A stretch of 64,000 nucleotides of DNA from Phaeovulum vinaykumarii (lineage in GTDB: Bacteria; Pseudomonadota; Alphaproteobacteria; Rhodobacterales; Rhodobacteraceae). Numbering within the stretch: the stretch's first letter is position 1; each line of letters starts with the position of its first letter. The notes below the pieces were generated by a model. The model searched no databases. It was given only the letters and a program-made list of their open reading frames with translations, and had not been told where the DNA came from. Below are positions 29,041-37,282 of the stretch, piece after piece. The stretch is taken from assembly GCF_900156695.1 (NCBI RefSeq), contig NZ_FTOM01000001.1, forward strand, positions 186,001 to 250,000, in the 5' to 3' direction. The position numbers and the translations under genes were made by a program.

Positions 29041-29482
29041 CGATCGCCAGACCACTTCCGTGGTTCGTATCGAGAACGAGATCGAACGCGTCCTCGAAGG
29101 AAAGCTGGCGAAACGTGAGATACCAGAGGTCAAGCGCCGCCTCACCCAGCTTGTGGTGAGTGAGCAGTTCTCGGGACCGATGCCACACCCGAAATACCTC
29201 AGGGAATATGACGACATCCTGCCTGGGGCCACCGAGCGCATCCTGGCGATGGCGGAACGCAACTTGGAACATAATATCGATATGGACCAGCAGGTTGTTC
29301 GCGCAGAAGTCGCAGACCGCACCTTGGGCATGTATCTCGGGGCGAGCCTCTTCGGGCTTCTGATCGTCGGCGCGTTTGCGGCATTGTTTGTCACGAAGAC
29401 CCCCGTGATACCCGGCTTGTTCCTTGGCACGGCGGCAATCGGAGGTGTGGTCGCCTTCATCAAGGGCCGAAACGGCAAATAG
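28994..29482 (+). CDS. DUF2335 family membrane protein
   Basis: About 162 residues. The family core is clear: GPMPHPKYLREYDDILPGAT, then ERILAMAERNLEHNI, and two C-terminal membrane segments (LGASLFGLLIVGAFAALFV; PGLFLGTAAIGGVVAFI) ending KGRNGK. The preferred start is TTG at 28994 because GAAGGAG lies six bases before it; an in-frame ATG at 28964 has none. DUF2335 proteins are small predicted membrane proteins of unknown function, common on mobile regions. It is the second gene of a pair with 28813. Confidence 0.82.
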   Translation: MGKPPGRPHAPGAETDDRQTTSVVRIENEIERVLEGKLAKREIPEVKRRLTQLVVSEQFSGPMPHPKYLREYDDILPGATERILAMAERNLEHNIDMDQQVVRAEVADRTLGMYLGASLFGLLIVGAFAALFVTKTPVIPGLFLGTAAIGGVVAFIKGRNGK

Positions 29483-29667
29483 ACACTCTCCACTCAGGGA
29501 TTGAGCTCCACCCGCCCATGTCGAGCCCTTCGCCGGCATGAGCGGGATGGGTCATGCACGCCCGCCCTCGCCCACCCATCCCGCGGCGCCGGGGGCGGTT
29601 CACAACGGCCCCGCCTTCCCCCATATAGGCGCAAGGACAACACCTGGCCCCACGGGAAGGACATAGC

Positions 29668-30894
29668 GTGCAACGGATCGACTTGCCCGAACGCGCGGAT
29701 TGGCGCGCCAAGGCCGAAGCGCAGGGCTTCACTTTCGCTGACATGCATGGCGAACCCTATTGGGAGGAAAGCTCGGCCTATGCCTTCACCCTGCGCCAGA
29801 TCGAGGATGACATCGAAGACCCCTCGACCGAATTGCATGGCATGTGCCTCGAGGCGGTCGAGCATGTGCTGAGCAGCGAGGAGCTGCTCGACCGGCTGGC
29901 CATCCCGCCCGCGCACCGCGACCATATCGCCGAAAGCTGGCGGCAGGGCGCGCCTTCGCTCTATGGCCGGTTCGACCTGGCCTATGACGGCACCGGGCCG
30001 GCCAAGCTTCTGGAATACAACGCCGACACGCCGACCTCGCTCTATGAGACCGCGGCCTTTCAGTGGCAATGGCTCGAGGATCAGATCGCCGCGGGCGTGC
30101 TGCGCGAGAGCGACGATCAGTTCAACAGCCTGCACGAGGCGTTGGTGGCGCGCTTTGCCGAGATGTTTGCCCCCAAGACCGATCTGCATTTCACCGCGCT
30201 CTCGGGCCTGCCCGAGGATTACGCCACCGTCGAGGCGCTGGGCTGGGCCGCGCGCGAGGCCGGGATGGGCGCGCATTACACCGACCTCGAGAAGATCGCG
30301 CTGAGCGAAGACGGCCAGTTCCTGGACGATCAGGACCGGGTGATCGGGGTGCTGTTCAAGCTCTACCCCTGGGAAGACCTGCTGCGCGACGATTTCGCGG
30401 CCCATCTGGCCGGTGCGCATTGCCAGATGATCGAACCGCCGTGGAAGGCGATCCTGTCGAACAAGGGCATCCTGCCGGTGCTGTGGAAGCTGTTCGAGGG
30501 CCATCCCAACCTGCTTCCGGCCTTCTTTGCCGAAGACGTGGCCCCGGCTCTGGCGGGCACCGGCCCGGCCGCGCGGGCCGAGATCGCGCGCTTTGAACGC
30601 GCGGCCGAAGCGCTGGCGAAGGGTAATGTGACAAAACCCATCTTCTCGCGCGAGGGGGCGTCGGTCACGATCCACGCCGCGGGCGACGCCCCCGAAAGCG
30701 CCGCCGACACAAGCTATGACGCCCACCCCCTGATCGTGCAGGCCTATCAGCCACTGCCGGTGATGGGCGGCTTTCGCCCGGTGCTGGGCGCCTGGATCGT
30801 GGGCGCGCACTGTGTGGCCCTTGGCATCCGCGAGGACCGCGCCCGCATCACCCAGGATCTGTCGCGCTTCAAGCCCCATTTCATCCGCGACTGA
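29668..30894 (+). CDS. Glutathionylspermidine synthase-family protein (YgiC-like)
   Basis: 408 residues, ATP-grasp enzyme of the GSP_synth family. Markers are PYWEESSAYAFTLRQIE near 30, ARFDLAYDG-type GRFDLAYDGTGPAKLLEYNAD near 100, FKLYPWEDLLRDDF, IEPPWKAILSNKGILPVLW and QAYQPLPVMGGFRPVLGAW. Related to the synthetase half of E. coli Gss and to YgiC, whose peptide-ligase substrate is not settled. The start is GTG at 29668 with GGGAAGGA upstream. The DUF1190 (YgiB-like) gene follows 33 bases later. In E. coli the order is ygiB-ygiC; here it is reversed. Confidence 0.9.
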   Translation: MQRIDLPERADWRAKAEAQGFTFADMHGEPYWEESSAYAFTLRQIEDDIEDPSTELHGMCLEAVEHVLSSEELLDRLAIPPAHRDHIAESWRQGAPSLYGRFDLAYDGTGPAKLLEYNADTPTSLYETAAFQWQWLEDQIAAGVLRESDDQFNSLHEALVARFAEMFAPKTDLHFTALSGLPEDYATVEALGWAAREAGMGAHYTDLEKIALSEDGQFLDDQDRVIGVLFKLYPWEDLLRDDFAAHLAGAHCQMIEPPWKAILSNKGILPVLWKLFEGHPNLLPAFFAEDVAPALAGTGPAARAEIARFERAAEALAKGNVTKPIFSREGASVTIHAAGDAPESAADTSYDAHPLIVQAYQPLPVMGGFRPVLGAWIVGAHCVALGIREDRARITQDLSRFKPHFIRD

Positions 30895-30927
30895 GCGCCC
30901 CCTCCCCTACGCCCGGAGATTATCGCC

Positions 30928-31509
30928 ATGCCGAAACGTTCCACCTCCGTCAGCCTGTTCCTGGTCGGGGCCGCCGCCTTTGCGCTGGCCGGTTGCCGCG
31001 AGGACAGCGTCGATGCCCAGGCCTTCCCCGACCTGCAAAGCTGTCTGGATGCCGCCGGCGCCGGAAGCCTGTTCTCGACCGAGGATTGCCGCCAGGGCTT
31101 TGCCGCGGCCGAAACGCTGAACGCCGAGACCGCACCGCGCTATGACAGCCAGGAAGTCTGCGAGGCCCAATATGGCGAAGGCAATTGCGTGACCGAGGCG
31201 CAGGCGACCGGCGGCGGGTCGGGCGGGATCTTCATGCCGCTGCTGGCGGGCTTCCTTCTGGGCAACATGCTGGGCGGCGGGCGCGGGATCGGGGCGCAGC
31301 CGCTCCACCGCACCGCCGACGGGCGCTTCACCAACCCCGCAGGCACCGCGACCTATGCCAACAACACCGGCAAGGGCAAGCTGGCCTCGGGCGCCTTTGC
31401 CAAGGGGCCGACGACGCTGGGCAAGCCGCCGATGACCAAGGCCAGCGCGATGTCGCGCGGCGGCTTCGGCGCAAGCGCGACCAGCGGCGCGCGCAGCATG
31501 GGCGGCTGA
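30928..31509 (+). CDS. DUF1190 family lipoprotein (YgiB-like)
   Basis: 193 residues. Signal MPKRSTSVSLFLVGAAAFAL with lipobox LAGC at about 20-23. Then DLQSCLDAAGAGSLFSTEDC and YDSQEVCEAQYGEGNCV, the cysteine pattern of DUF1190. A glycine-rich membrane-like patch (GGIFMPLLAGFLLGNMLGGG) and a Gly/Ser/Ala tail ending MGG follow. Probably an envelope lipoprotein acting with the YgiC-like ligase encoded immediately upstream; the joint role is unknown. Confidence 0.85.
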   Translation: MPKRSTSVSLFLVGAAAFALAGCREDSVDAQAFPDLQSCLDAAGAGSLFSTEDCRQGFAAAETLNAETAPRYDSQEVCEAQYGEGNCVTEAQATGGGSGGIFMPLLAGFLLGNMLGGGRGIGAQPLHRTADGRFTNPAGTATYANNTGKGKLASGAFAKGPTTLGKPPMTKASAMSRGGFGASATSGARSMGG

Positions 31510-31755
31510 GCCGCCGCCGCGGGCCCCTTGCGACGCGTTGGGGGGGCTGACGGCCGCGCGGGGCTGGGCTGCACGGGGCTGGACTGCGCGGGACGGCACG
31601 GGGGCTGGCCGCCGAACGCGGCCCCCGCCTGATCGCTCCCCGTCTGAATCGCGCCCAGCCTGCATCTCGTCCCGCCAGCATCACGCCCTACCAGCAGCGC
31701 GCCCCGGCATCTTTCGTTGCCTTGGCGCGCGGCCGCCCGCAGCCGGGCACGCATA
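31510..31755. other. Gene-free spacer after the YgiB-like gene
   Basis: Contains imperfect GGGGCTGG/GGGCTGCAC-type short repeats around 31550-31600 and nothing I can support as a gene. It ends at the rplI terminator. Confidence 0.5.
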
Positions 31756-31790
31756 TGCAAAACGCCCCGATCCGCGCGGACCGGGGCGTT
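31756..31790 (-). terminator. Terminator of the rpsF-rpsR-rplI operon
   Basis: AACGCCCCG / CGGGGCGTT, a 9-bp stem (31761-31769 and 31782-31790) with an inner TCC/GGA pair. On the minus strand it is followed by TTTTGCAT. Confidence 0.85.
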
Positions 31791-31818
31791 CCTGTCGTTC
31801 ATGCGGGGACGCGAAGCC

Positions 31819-32403
31819 TCAGGCTTCGTCCGCGCCTTCGTCCTTGCCGGCCGAACCGATATCGTCGAACAGCTCGGCGATCTCGAATTCCGCGGCGGCC
31901 TCGGCCTCGGCGGCCAGATCCTGGATCGACTTGCCCGACGCCTGAAGCTCGGCTTCCTCGGTCGAGCGCGCCACGTTCAGCGTGACCGTCACGGTCACTT
32001 CCGGGTGCAGCACGACGGCGACGTCATGCAGACCCAGTTCCTTGATCGGACGTTCGATGAAGATCTGGCGGCGTTCGACGGTGAAGCCGGCCTCGGTCGC
32101 CACATCGGCCACGTCGCGCGCGGTCACCGAGCCATAGAGCGCGCCGGCGTCGGACGCCGAGCGGATGACCACGAATTGCTGACCTTCGAGCTTTTCGCCC
32201 ATGGCCTCGGCTTCCTTGCGGGTCTCGAGGTTCTGGGCTTCAAGCTGGGCCTTGCGGGCCTCGAAGCTCTTGATATTGGCTTCCGAGGCGCGCAGCGCCT
32301 TGCCTTGCGGCAGCAGGAAGTTGCGGGCGTAACCGTCCTTGACGTTCACGACCTCGCCCATCTGGCCAAGCTTGGCCACGCGTTCGAGAAGAATGACCTG
32401 CAT
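31819..32403 (-). CDS. rplI: 50S ribosomal protein L9
   Basis: 194 residues. Binds 23S rRNA near the L1 stalk and helps maintain reading frame. The N-domain starts [20 protein letters not shown] and has [16 protein letters not shown], the family signature. A long connecting helix and the C-domain ([17 protein letters not shown]) follow. Compared with the ~150-residue E. coli protein it has an extra acidic C-terminal tail of about 45 residues ([20 protein letters not shown]), usual in this order. Last gene of the operon, 11 bases after rpsR. Confidence 0.97.
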   Translation of the reverse strand: MQVILLERVAKLGQMGEVVNVKDGYARNFLLPQGKALRASEANIKSFEARKAQLEAQNLETRKEAEAMGEKLEGQQFVVIRSASDAGALYGSVTARDVADVATEAGFTVERRQIFIERPIKELGLHDVAVVLHPEVTVTVTLNVARSTEEAELQASGKSIQDLAAEAEAAAEFEIAELFDDIGSAGKDEGADEA

Positions 32404-32414
32404 ACGACCTCTCC

Positions 32415-32642
32415 TTATTTCACGGCGTAGGGCAGCAGGGCGAGGAAGCGGGCGCGTTTGATGGCACGGGCCAGTTCACGCTGCTTTTTCGCCGAGACGG
32501 CGGTGATGCGGGCGGGGACGATCTTGCCACGCTCGGAGATGTAGCGTTGCAGCAGACGGACGTCCTTGTAGTCGATCTTCGGCGCGTTATCGCCCGAGAA
32601 CGGGCAGACCTTGCGGCGGCGGAAAAACGGTTTGCTAGCCAT
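32415..32642 (-). CDS. rpsR: 30S ribosomal protein S18
   Basis: 75 residues. Pairs with S6 on the small-subunit platform. Typical sequence: [10 protein letters not shown] near the start, [19 protein letters not shown] and [13 protein letters not shown] at the end. Lies between rpsF (21 bases) and rplI (11 bases). Confidence 0.98.
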   Translation of the reverse strand: MASKPFFRRRKVCPFSGDNAPKIDYKDVRLLQRYISERGKIVPARITAVSAKKQRELARAIKRARFLALLPYAVK

Positions 32643-32663
32643 GTTTGCGGTTCCTTTCCAAGA

Positions 32664-33017
32664 TCAGCGGCGGTCGCGGCGCGGCTCGCGCTCGTCACGC
32701 TTCTGCATCTGGACCGAGGGGCCCTCGTCGTGGGCATCGACCTTGACGGTCATGATGCGCATCACGTCGTCATGCAGACGGGCCAGACGCTCCATTTCCT
32801 GGACAGCGGCCGAGGGGGCATCCGTGCGCAGGAAGGCGTAATGCCCCTTGCGGTTCTTGTTGATCTTGTAGGCCATGGTCTTCACGCCCCAGTATTCACG
32901 GTCGACGACCTTGCCGCCGTTATCCGCGAGAACCGTGGTGAAATGTTCGATGAGGCCTTCGGCCTGCGCGTTGGACAGATCCTGACGCGCGATGAGAACA
33001 TGCTCGTAAAGCGGCAT
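32664..33017 (-). CDS. rpsF: 30S ribosomal protein S6
   Basis: 117 residues. Begins MPLYEHVLIARQDLSNAQAE, with YWGVKTMAYKINKNRKGHY in the middle and a basic tail (DEREPRRDRR) that replaces the poly-Glu tail of E. coli S6. First gene of rpsF-rpsR-rplI; a good AAGGAG site precedes the ATG. Divergent from fabD across a 477-base gap. Confidence 0.97.
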   Translation of the reverse strand: MPLYEHVLIARQDLSNAQAEGLIEHFTTVLADNGGKVVDREYWGVKTMAYKINKNRKGHYAFLRTDAPSAAVQEMERLARLHDDVMRIMTVKVDAHDEGPSVQMQKRDEREPRRDRR

Positions 33018-33494
33018 GTCGGCTCCTTCGTTCTCGGGCGCACTTCAACGGCGGGCGATCCCTTCCGCAACCCGCCACGAGAGGTTGCGCCGGTTTCGTG
33101 GATACGGAAGGTCGCGCCCGTCTAGAGGATCGCGCGGCCCTGCGCAAGGAAAATGACGGGAACGGGGGCGGCGGTGCAGATTTCGCGGCAGGGCGGCCGC
33201 GGCGGTGGGTCCACCGCGAAGGTTCCGGGCGCTGCGGCAGGGCGCTGCGGCAGGGCGGGGGGGGGCTGCGTCTTTTGCCCCCATCGAGGGGGCGCAAGAC
33301 GCCGGGGGCGCGGAGGCTCGATGCCTCCGCGACCCCGTCCCCCGGCCCGAAGCGGCACCCCCGCCCCCACCCGCAGCCCCGCCCCCCCCGGCACCCCGGC
33401 GCGGACTGCGGCCCTTCTCGCGGTTGCCCCGCGCGCGGGCATTGGCTAGAGCAAGGCCGGCCCGCGAATGGCCGATCGCCAAGGAGGACATCTG
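33018..33494. other. rpsF-fabD divergent intergenic region with hairpins
   Basis: 477 bases without a gene. A weak rpsF promoter is possible (on the minus strand TTGCGC at 33142-33147, 17 bases, TAGACG at 33119-33124). The middle holds a long hairpin at 33268-33302 with loop ATCGA, a second perfect 9-bp hairpin at 33309-33331 with loop TCGAT, and a tandem GGGCGCTGCGGCA duplication near 33227-33256. Confidence 0.55.
33268..33331. repeat. Two ATCGA-loop hairpins
   Basis: 33268-33302: GCGTCTT, one mismatch, TGCCCCC, loop ATCGA, GGGGGCG, CAAGACGC. 33309-33331: CGCGGAGGC-TCGAT-GCCTCCGCG, perfect. The first shares architecture, loop and outer-arm CAAGNCG with the hairpin at 15543-15577. Confidence 0.75.
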
Positions 33495-34424
33495 ATGACG
33501 TGCGCTTTCGTTTTCCCCGGCCAGGGGGCCCAGACCATTGGCATGGGCCGCGCGCTGGCCGAGGCCTATCCTGCCGCCCGCGCCGTGTTCGAGACCGTGG
33601 ACGAGGCGCTGGGCGAAAAGCTCTCGACGCTGATCTGGGAAGGCGAGGCCGCCGATCTGACGCTGACCGCCAATGCCCAGCCCGCGCTGATGGCCACCTC
33701 GATGGCCGCGATGGAAGCGCTGGCCGCGGAAGGGATCAGCATTGACCGGGCCGCCTTCGTCGCGGGCCATTCGCTGGGCGAATATTCGGCGCTCTGCGCG
33801 GCCGGCGCGCTCAGCCTGGCCGATACCGCGCGCCTGCTGCGCCTGCGCGGTCAGGCGATGCAATCGGCGGTGCCGGTGGGCGTGGGCGCGATGGCCGCCC
33901 TCCTTGGCCTCGACTTCGAGACCGCCGCCGCCGTGGCCGCCGAAGCCGCCCAGGGCGAGGTCTGCCAGGCCGCCAATGACAACGACCCCGCCCAGGTCGT
34001 GGTCTCGGGCCACAAGGCCGCCGTCGAACGCGCCGTCGAGATCGCCAAGGGCAAGGGCGCCAAACGCGCGGTGATGCTGCCGGTCTCCGCGCCGTTCCAT
34101 TGCGCGCTGATGCAGCCCGCCGCCGAAGCCATGGCCGCGGCCCTGGCCGAGGTGACGATCACCGCGCCCAAGGTGCCGCTGGTTGCCAACGTGCGCGCCG
34201 AGGCCGTGACCGATCCCGAGATGATCCGCGCGCTTCTGGTCGAACAGGTGACGGGCTCGGTGCGCTGGCGTGGCTCGGTGCAATGGATGGCCACGGCCGG
34301 GGTCACCGAATTCTGGGAGATCGGCGCCGGCAAGGCGCTGTCGGGCATGATCAAGCGCATCACCCGCGAGGCCACGACCCGCACCATCGGCACCCCCGAG
34401 GACGTGACCGCCGCCAAGGGGTGA
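33495..34424 (+). CDS. fabD: Malonyl-CoA:ACP transacylase
   Basis: 309 residues. Loads malonyl groups onto acyl carrier protein for fatty-acid synthesis. N-terminal FVFPGQGAQTIGMGR (6-19), nucleophile Ser93 in GHSLGEYSAL, and the catalytic His in VSAPFHCALMQP near 200. The ATG at 33495 has AAGGAGG at 33481-33487; a longer open frame to 33468 is not needed. Unlike E. coli, no fabG or acpP follows; a terminator-like hairpin at 34444-34480 comes next. Confidence 0.96.
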   Translation: MTCAFVFPGQGAQTIGMGRALAEAYPAARAVFETVDEALGEKLSTLIWEGEAADLTLTANAQPALMATSMAAMEALAAEGISIDRAAFVAGHSLGEYSALCAAGALSLADTARLLRLRGQAMQSAVPVGVGAMAALLGLDFETAAAVAAEAAQGEVCQAANDNDPAQVVVSGHKAAVERAVEIAKGKGAKRAVMLPVSAPFHCALMQPAAEAMAAALAEVTITAPKVPLVANVRAEAVTDPEMIRALLVEQVTGSVRWRGSVQWMATAGVTEFWEIGAGKALSGMIKRITREATTRTIGTPEDVTAAKG

Positions 34425-34440
34425 GCCCCGCGGAAACATG

Positions 34441-34481
34441 AAAACACCCGCCCCCGCAGATCCGCGTCGGGGGCGGGTGTC
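34441..34481. terminator. Bidirectional terminator between fabD and a GNAT gene
   Basis: ACACCCGCCCCCG (34444-34456), 11-base loop, CGGGGGCGGGTGT (34468-34480): a perfect 13-bp stem. The T-run (TTTT) lies on the minus-strand side, so it best serves the convergent acetyltransferase gene. Confidence 0.85.
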
Positions 34482-34607
34482 CAGTTGGCCATGATAGGCC
34501 TGATCGCCCTGTCCCGTCAGATGCCCGGTCTCGTCACGCCGCGCCCAGTGACGCGCCACGAGGCCCTGCCCCGTCCGCGACGCACGCTTCGGGCGCCGAA
34601 GCGGCGC

Positions 34608-35147
34608 TCAGCCCAGCTTCTTCATGTAGGTCCAGGTCGGCACGCGGGCATTGCGCGCCACCGACCAGCTTTCGGCATCGCCCAGATAATCGAAGCCGCA
34701 ATTGGTCAGCACACGGGCTGAGCCGGGGTTGTCCTGGAACACCTCGGCCATCAGCATCCGCGAGCGGTGCGGATTGGCCGCCACCAGCGCCGACACCGCC
34801 TCGGAGGCAAAGCCCGTATTCCAGAAGCCGCGCGCCACCCAGAAGCCCACCTCGGATTCATCCGCCGACAGACGGGCCAGCGAAATCACCCCCAGAACCT
34901 CGGCCAGCCCCTGCGCCGAACCGTCCAGCACCCAGACATCCTCGGTCCGGGCCTCGGACATCGCACGGGCCACATAGGCCTCGGTCGCCCCAGGCGGCAG
35001 CGGATGCGGGATCGCCCGCGTGCCCTCGGCCAGCTCACGGTCCGACGTATACATCGCCATGAGACCGGCATCCGACTTGCGCACCGGGCGCAGCACGAAA
35101 CGCTCGGCCCGGATCGTCGGTTGCGACACGATCATTTCTTGATACAT
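34608..35147 (-). CDS. GNAT family N-acetyltransferase (RimJ-like)
   Basis: 179 residues, GNAT fold acyl-CoA transferase. RAERFVLRPVRKSDAGLMAM near the start, the acceptor region ESEVGFWVARGFWNTGFASE (acetyl-CoA loop) and EVFQDNPGSARVLTNCGFDY, typical of the RimJ/RimL subgroup that acetylates protein N-termini or small molecules. Substrate not readable. The start at 35147 has GGAGGAGA upstream. It lies between fabD (convergent) and the L21-L27 genes. Confidence 0.85.
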   Translation of the reverse strand: MYQEMIVSQPTIRAERFVLRPVRKSDAGLMAMYTSDRELAEGTRAIPHPLPPGATEAYVARAMSEARTEDVWVLDGSAQGLAEVLGVISLARLSADESEVGFWVARGFWNTGFASEAVSALVAANPHRSRMLMAEVFQDNPGSARVLTNCGFDYLGDAESWSVARNARVPTWTYMKKLG

Positions 35148-35398
35148 CGCGGTCTCCTCCTCTCGAGTCGGGTGCGTCTGTCCCGCTAACACCCGATTTG
35201 GGCGGTGAGATGACAGCCCGGCGCGTCCCGCCCGACGCGCGGCCCCCAACGGGAACCGGCCTGCCCGGCCAGATCCCCTCTTCTGGCGACCCCTCTGCCC
35301 TCCTCCGGCATCGGATGCCGCCACGGACATCCCGAAACGCGAAGGGGGGACCGGCCGCCGGCCGATCCCCCAATGCGTTGTTCCGGGTGTCGGCTGGC

Positions 35399-35668
35399 TT
35401 ACTCGGCCGCCTCCGCCACGGGAAGAACCGAGATATAGGTGCGGCCCTTGAGGCCCTTGCGGAAGGTTACGCAACCTTCGGCCACCGCGAAGATGGTGTG
35501 GTCACGGCCCATGCCGACGCCTTCGCCCGGCCACCATTGGGTGCCGCGCTGGCGCACGATGATGTTGCCCGGAATGGCCGCCTGGCCACCGAACAGCTTC
35601 ACACCCAGACGACGGCCCGCGGAATCGCGGCCGTTGCGCGAGGAACCGCCTGCTTTCTTGTGTGCCAT
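35399..35668 (-). CDS. rpmA: 50S ribosomal protein L27
   Basis: 89 residues. Its N-terminus reaches the peptidyl-transferase centre. [20 protein letters not shown], then [19 protein letters not shown], a Rhodobacterales-type variant of the family QRGT-x-(F/W)HPG-x-NVG motif. Six bases after rplU, same operon. Confidence 0.97.
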   Translation of the reverse strand: MAHKKAGGSSRNGRDSAGRRLGVKLFGGQAAIPGNIIVRQRGTQWWPGEGVGMGRDHTIFAVAEGCVTFRKGLKGRTYISVLPVAEAAE

Positions 35669-35674
35669 GGGGGA

Positions 35675-36067
35675 TTACTCCTCGGCTTGGGCCGCTTGCG
35701 CGGCGGTCTTCGATTGGGCGCCGACCGCAGCCTTGACGCCGGTGGCTTCACCGCCCGAGGCCAGCACCTCGGTCACGCGCAGCAGCGTCAGGGTCTGACG
35801 ATGGCCACGGGTGCGCTGCGAGCTGTGCTTGCGGCGGCGCTTGTGGAAGGTGATGACCTTGTCGGCCTTGATCTGGTCGATCACTTCGGCCTGCACGGCC
35901 GCGCCCGCCACGAGGGGGGCGCCCAGAACCGGGGCGTCACCGCCGACCATCAGAATCTCGTTGAACTGGACGGTTTCGCCAGCTTCGGCCGCAAGCTTCT
36001 CGACACGCAGGACATCGCCCGCCTGCACCTTGTATTGCTTGCCGCCCGTCTTGAGGACCGCGAACAT
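35675..36067 (-). CDS. rplU: 50S ribosomal protein L21
   Basis: 130 residues. MFAVLKTGGKQYKVQAGDVL and VITFHKRRRKHSSQRTRGHR are the family marks. It carries a ~25-residue Ala/Gln/Glu tail beyond the E. coli length. The start at 36067 gives the canonical N-terminus. The leader upstream contains a promoter and a terminator-like hairpin (36170-36245). Confidence 0.96.
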   Translation of the reverse strand: MFAVLKTGGKQYKVQAGDVLRVEKLAAEAGETVQFNEILMVGGDAPVLGAPLVAGAAVQAEVIDQIKADKVITFHKRRRKHSSQRTRGHRQTLTLLRVTEVLASGGEATGVKAAVGAQSKTAAQAAQAEE

Positions 36068-36169
36068 GGGTCTTTCCTTCGTTTCTCCGCGCCCTGTGGC
36101 CACCCTTGCGGGTCGTTCCGGGGGCCGATGCCCCACCTCGGACTGCGCGCCCCGCAGGGGGCGTCGTTG

Positions 36170-36209
36170 AAAAAAGAGATGCCCGGCAGAGACCAGAGCC
36201 GCTGCCGGG
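36170..36209 (-). terminator. Terminator-like hairpin in the rplU leader
   Basis: CCCGGCAG ... CTGCCGGG (8-bp stem, arms ending at 36209 and 36182), then CATCTCTTTTTTC on the minus strand. It sits about 95 bases past the SH3-protein stop, but also at the very 5' end of the predicted rplU transcript, so it could be either the upstream gene's terminator or a leader attenuator. Confidence 0.7.
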
Positions 36210-36216
36210 ATGACGC

Positions 36217-36245
36217 CTTATCCCCGATCGCCCCCAAGCTGTCAA
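36217..36245 (-). promoter_or_regulatory. Promoter of rplU-rpmA
   Basis: TTGACA (36240-36245 on the minus strand), 17-base spacer, GATAAG (36217-36222). The start point is expected near 36210, leaving a leader of about 140 bases that opens with the 36182-36209 hairpin. Confidence 0.65.
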
Positions 36246-36303
36246 GGAAAACCGCCCCCCTCCCCGCACCGGGAGAGCCCCCGCCGCGGGAAGGCGGGAT
36301 CCG

Positions 36304-37071
36304 TCAGCGCCGCCCCACGCGCCGCAGATACCGCGCCGAGGCCCAGCCGGTCTGCCCGCTCTCGTGGCGCACCCGGACCCAATCGCCCAGCGTCTCCATG
36401 ATCTGCACCCGCGCGCCATGCCGCATCCGCAGGATGATGTCCGCGCGCGACGACGGCGCCGTGCGCAGGTTCAAGAAGCCGTCTCCGGGCGCGTTCACCA
36501 CCAGGAATTCGCCCGGCTGCGGCGGCCCGCCCCGATCACTGCGGCGATCACCGGACCGCCCCCCATTCCCCCGCCCGGGCGGATCGGCCACCAGATAGCG
36601 CCCATGCGCCCAGCCCTCGGCCCCGTCGTCGAGACGCACCCGCAGCCAGGGCCCCGATTCCGACAGAACCCGCACGCGCGTGCCATTGGGCATGCCCATC
36701 AGGATACGGGCGTTGGTCGTCGGCCGGCTGCGCAGGTTCAGATAGCCGTCGCGCGGCGAATTCACGTAAAGCTGGCGCAGCACAGGCCGCGGCTCGCGGC
36801 GCCGCCCGACGGGGCTAAGATAGGCGATGGGGCCCCATCCGCCCAATCCGCCCTCGATCGACACCAGCAGCCAATCGCCCCGACGCTCATGCACGGTCAC
36901 TTCCGTGCCCGCCCGCACCGAAACCCGCACCCGGCTGTTCGGGTCGGGATCCGCGCGCAGGTTCAGATAGCCCTGCACCTCGTTCAGCACGATCCGCGTC
37001 TCGGCAAGAAGCGGGCCCGCGGGAACAAGAGCCGCCGCCGCGGTCATGGACAAGAAGGCCCTGCGTTTCAT
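36304..37071 (-). CDS. Secreted protein with three bacterial SH3 domains
   Basis: 255 residues. Signal peptide MKRRAFLSMTAAAALVPAGP (Tat/Sec-like, RR near the start). Three SH3b repeats follow, each with the YLNLR/FLNLR ... G-x-RV ... W-x-RV ... GW-x-x-x-YL pattern: about 30-85, 105-160 and 190-250. The link between repeats 2 and 3 is Arg/Gly/Asp-rich. SH3b domains usually bind cell-wall peptides, so a periplasmic wall-binding role is likely. Three consecutive ATGs precede MKRR; the third (37071) has the right spacing from GGGAGAG. Confidence 0.82.
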   Translation of the reverse strand: MKRRAFLSMTAAAALVPAGPLLAETRIVLNEVQGYLNLRADPDPNSRVRVSVRAGTEVTVHERRGDWLLVSIEGGLGGWGPIAYLSPVGRRREPRPVLRQLYVNSPRDGYLNLRSRPTTNARILMGMPNGTRVRVLSESGPWLRVRLDDGAEGWAHGRYLVADPPGRGNGGRSGDRRSDRGGPPQPGEFLVVNAPGDGFLNLRTAPSSRADIILRMRHGARVQIMETLGDWVRVRHESGQTGWASARYLRRVGRR

Positions 37072-37200
37072 CATCATCTCTCCCGAAAGCCAGCGCCGCC
37101 GAACCCCGGCAACAGCGCCAGCCTATACCCTTTGGCGCCCCGACAACAGCCGCCCCCGGCACGCGGCATTGCGGCCCTCGGGCCCCGCCGAACGCCCCCT

Positions 37201-37256
37201 TTCGAGCTGGCACAAATATCCCGGGGGCTGGCGAAGCCAGCGGGGCAGAGCCCCTC
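37201..37256 (-). repeat. Dispersed GGGATATTT element, copy A
   Basis: Read on the minus strand: GAGGGGCTCTGCCCC, a GCTGGC/GCCAGC hairpin, CCCCCGGGATATTT, then GTGCCAGCTCGAA. It lies 26 bases after the stop of the CoA transferase gene in the same orientation. Confidence 0.8.
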
Positions 37257-37282
37257 TTCGGCGAACACGAACGCCTGCGTCC

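Noticed and set aside
28813..29482. Toxin-antitoxin pair
   Set aside because: The second gene is a DUF2335 membrane protein and the first lacks any antitoxin DNA-binding motif; gene overlap alone is not enough.
33205..33495. Small gene upstream of fabD
   Set aside because: Frames here run through hairpins and C/G runs without codon bias or a ribosome site.
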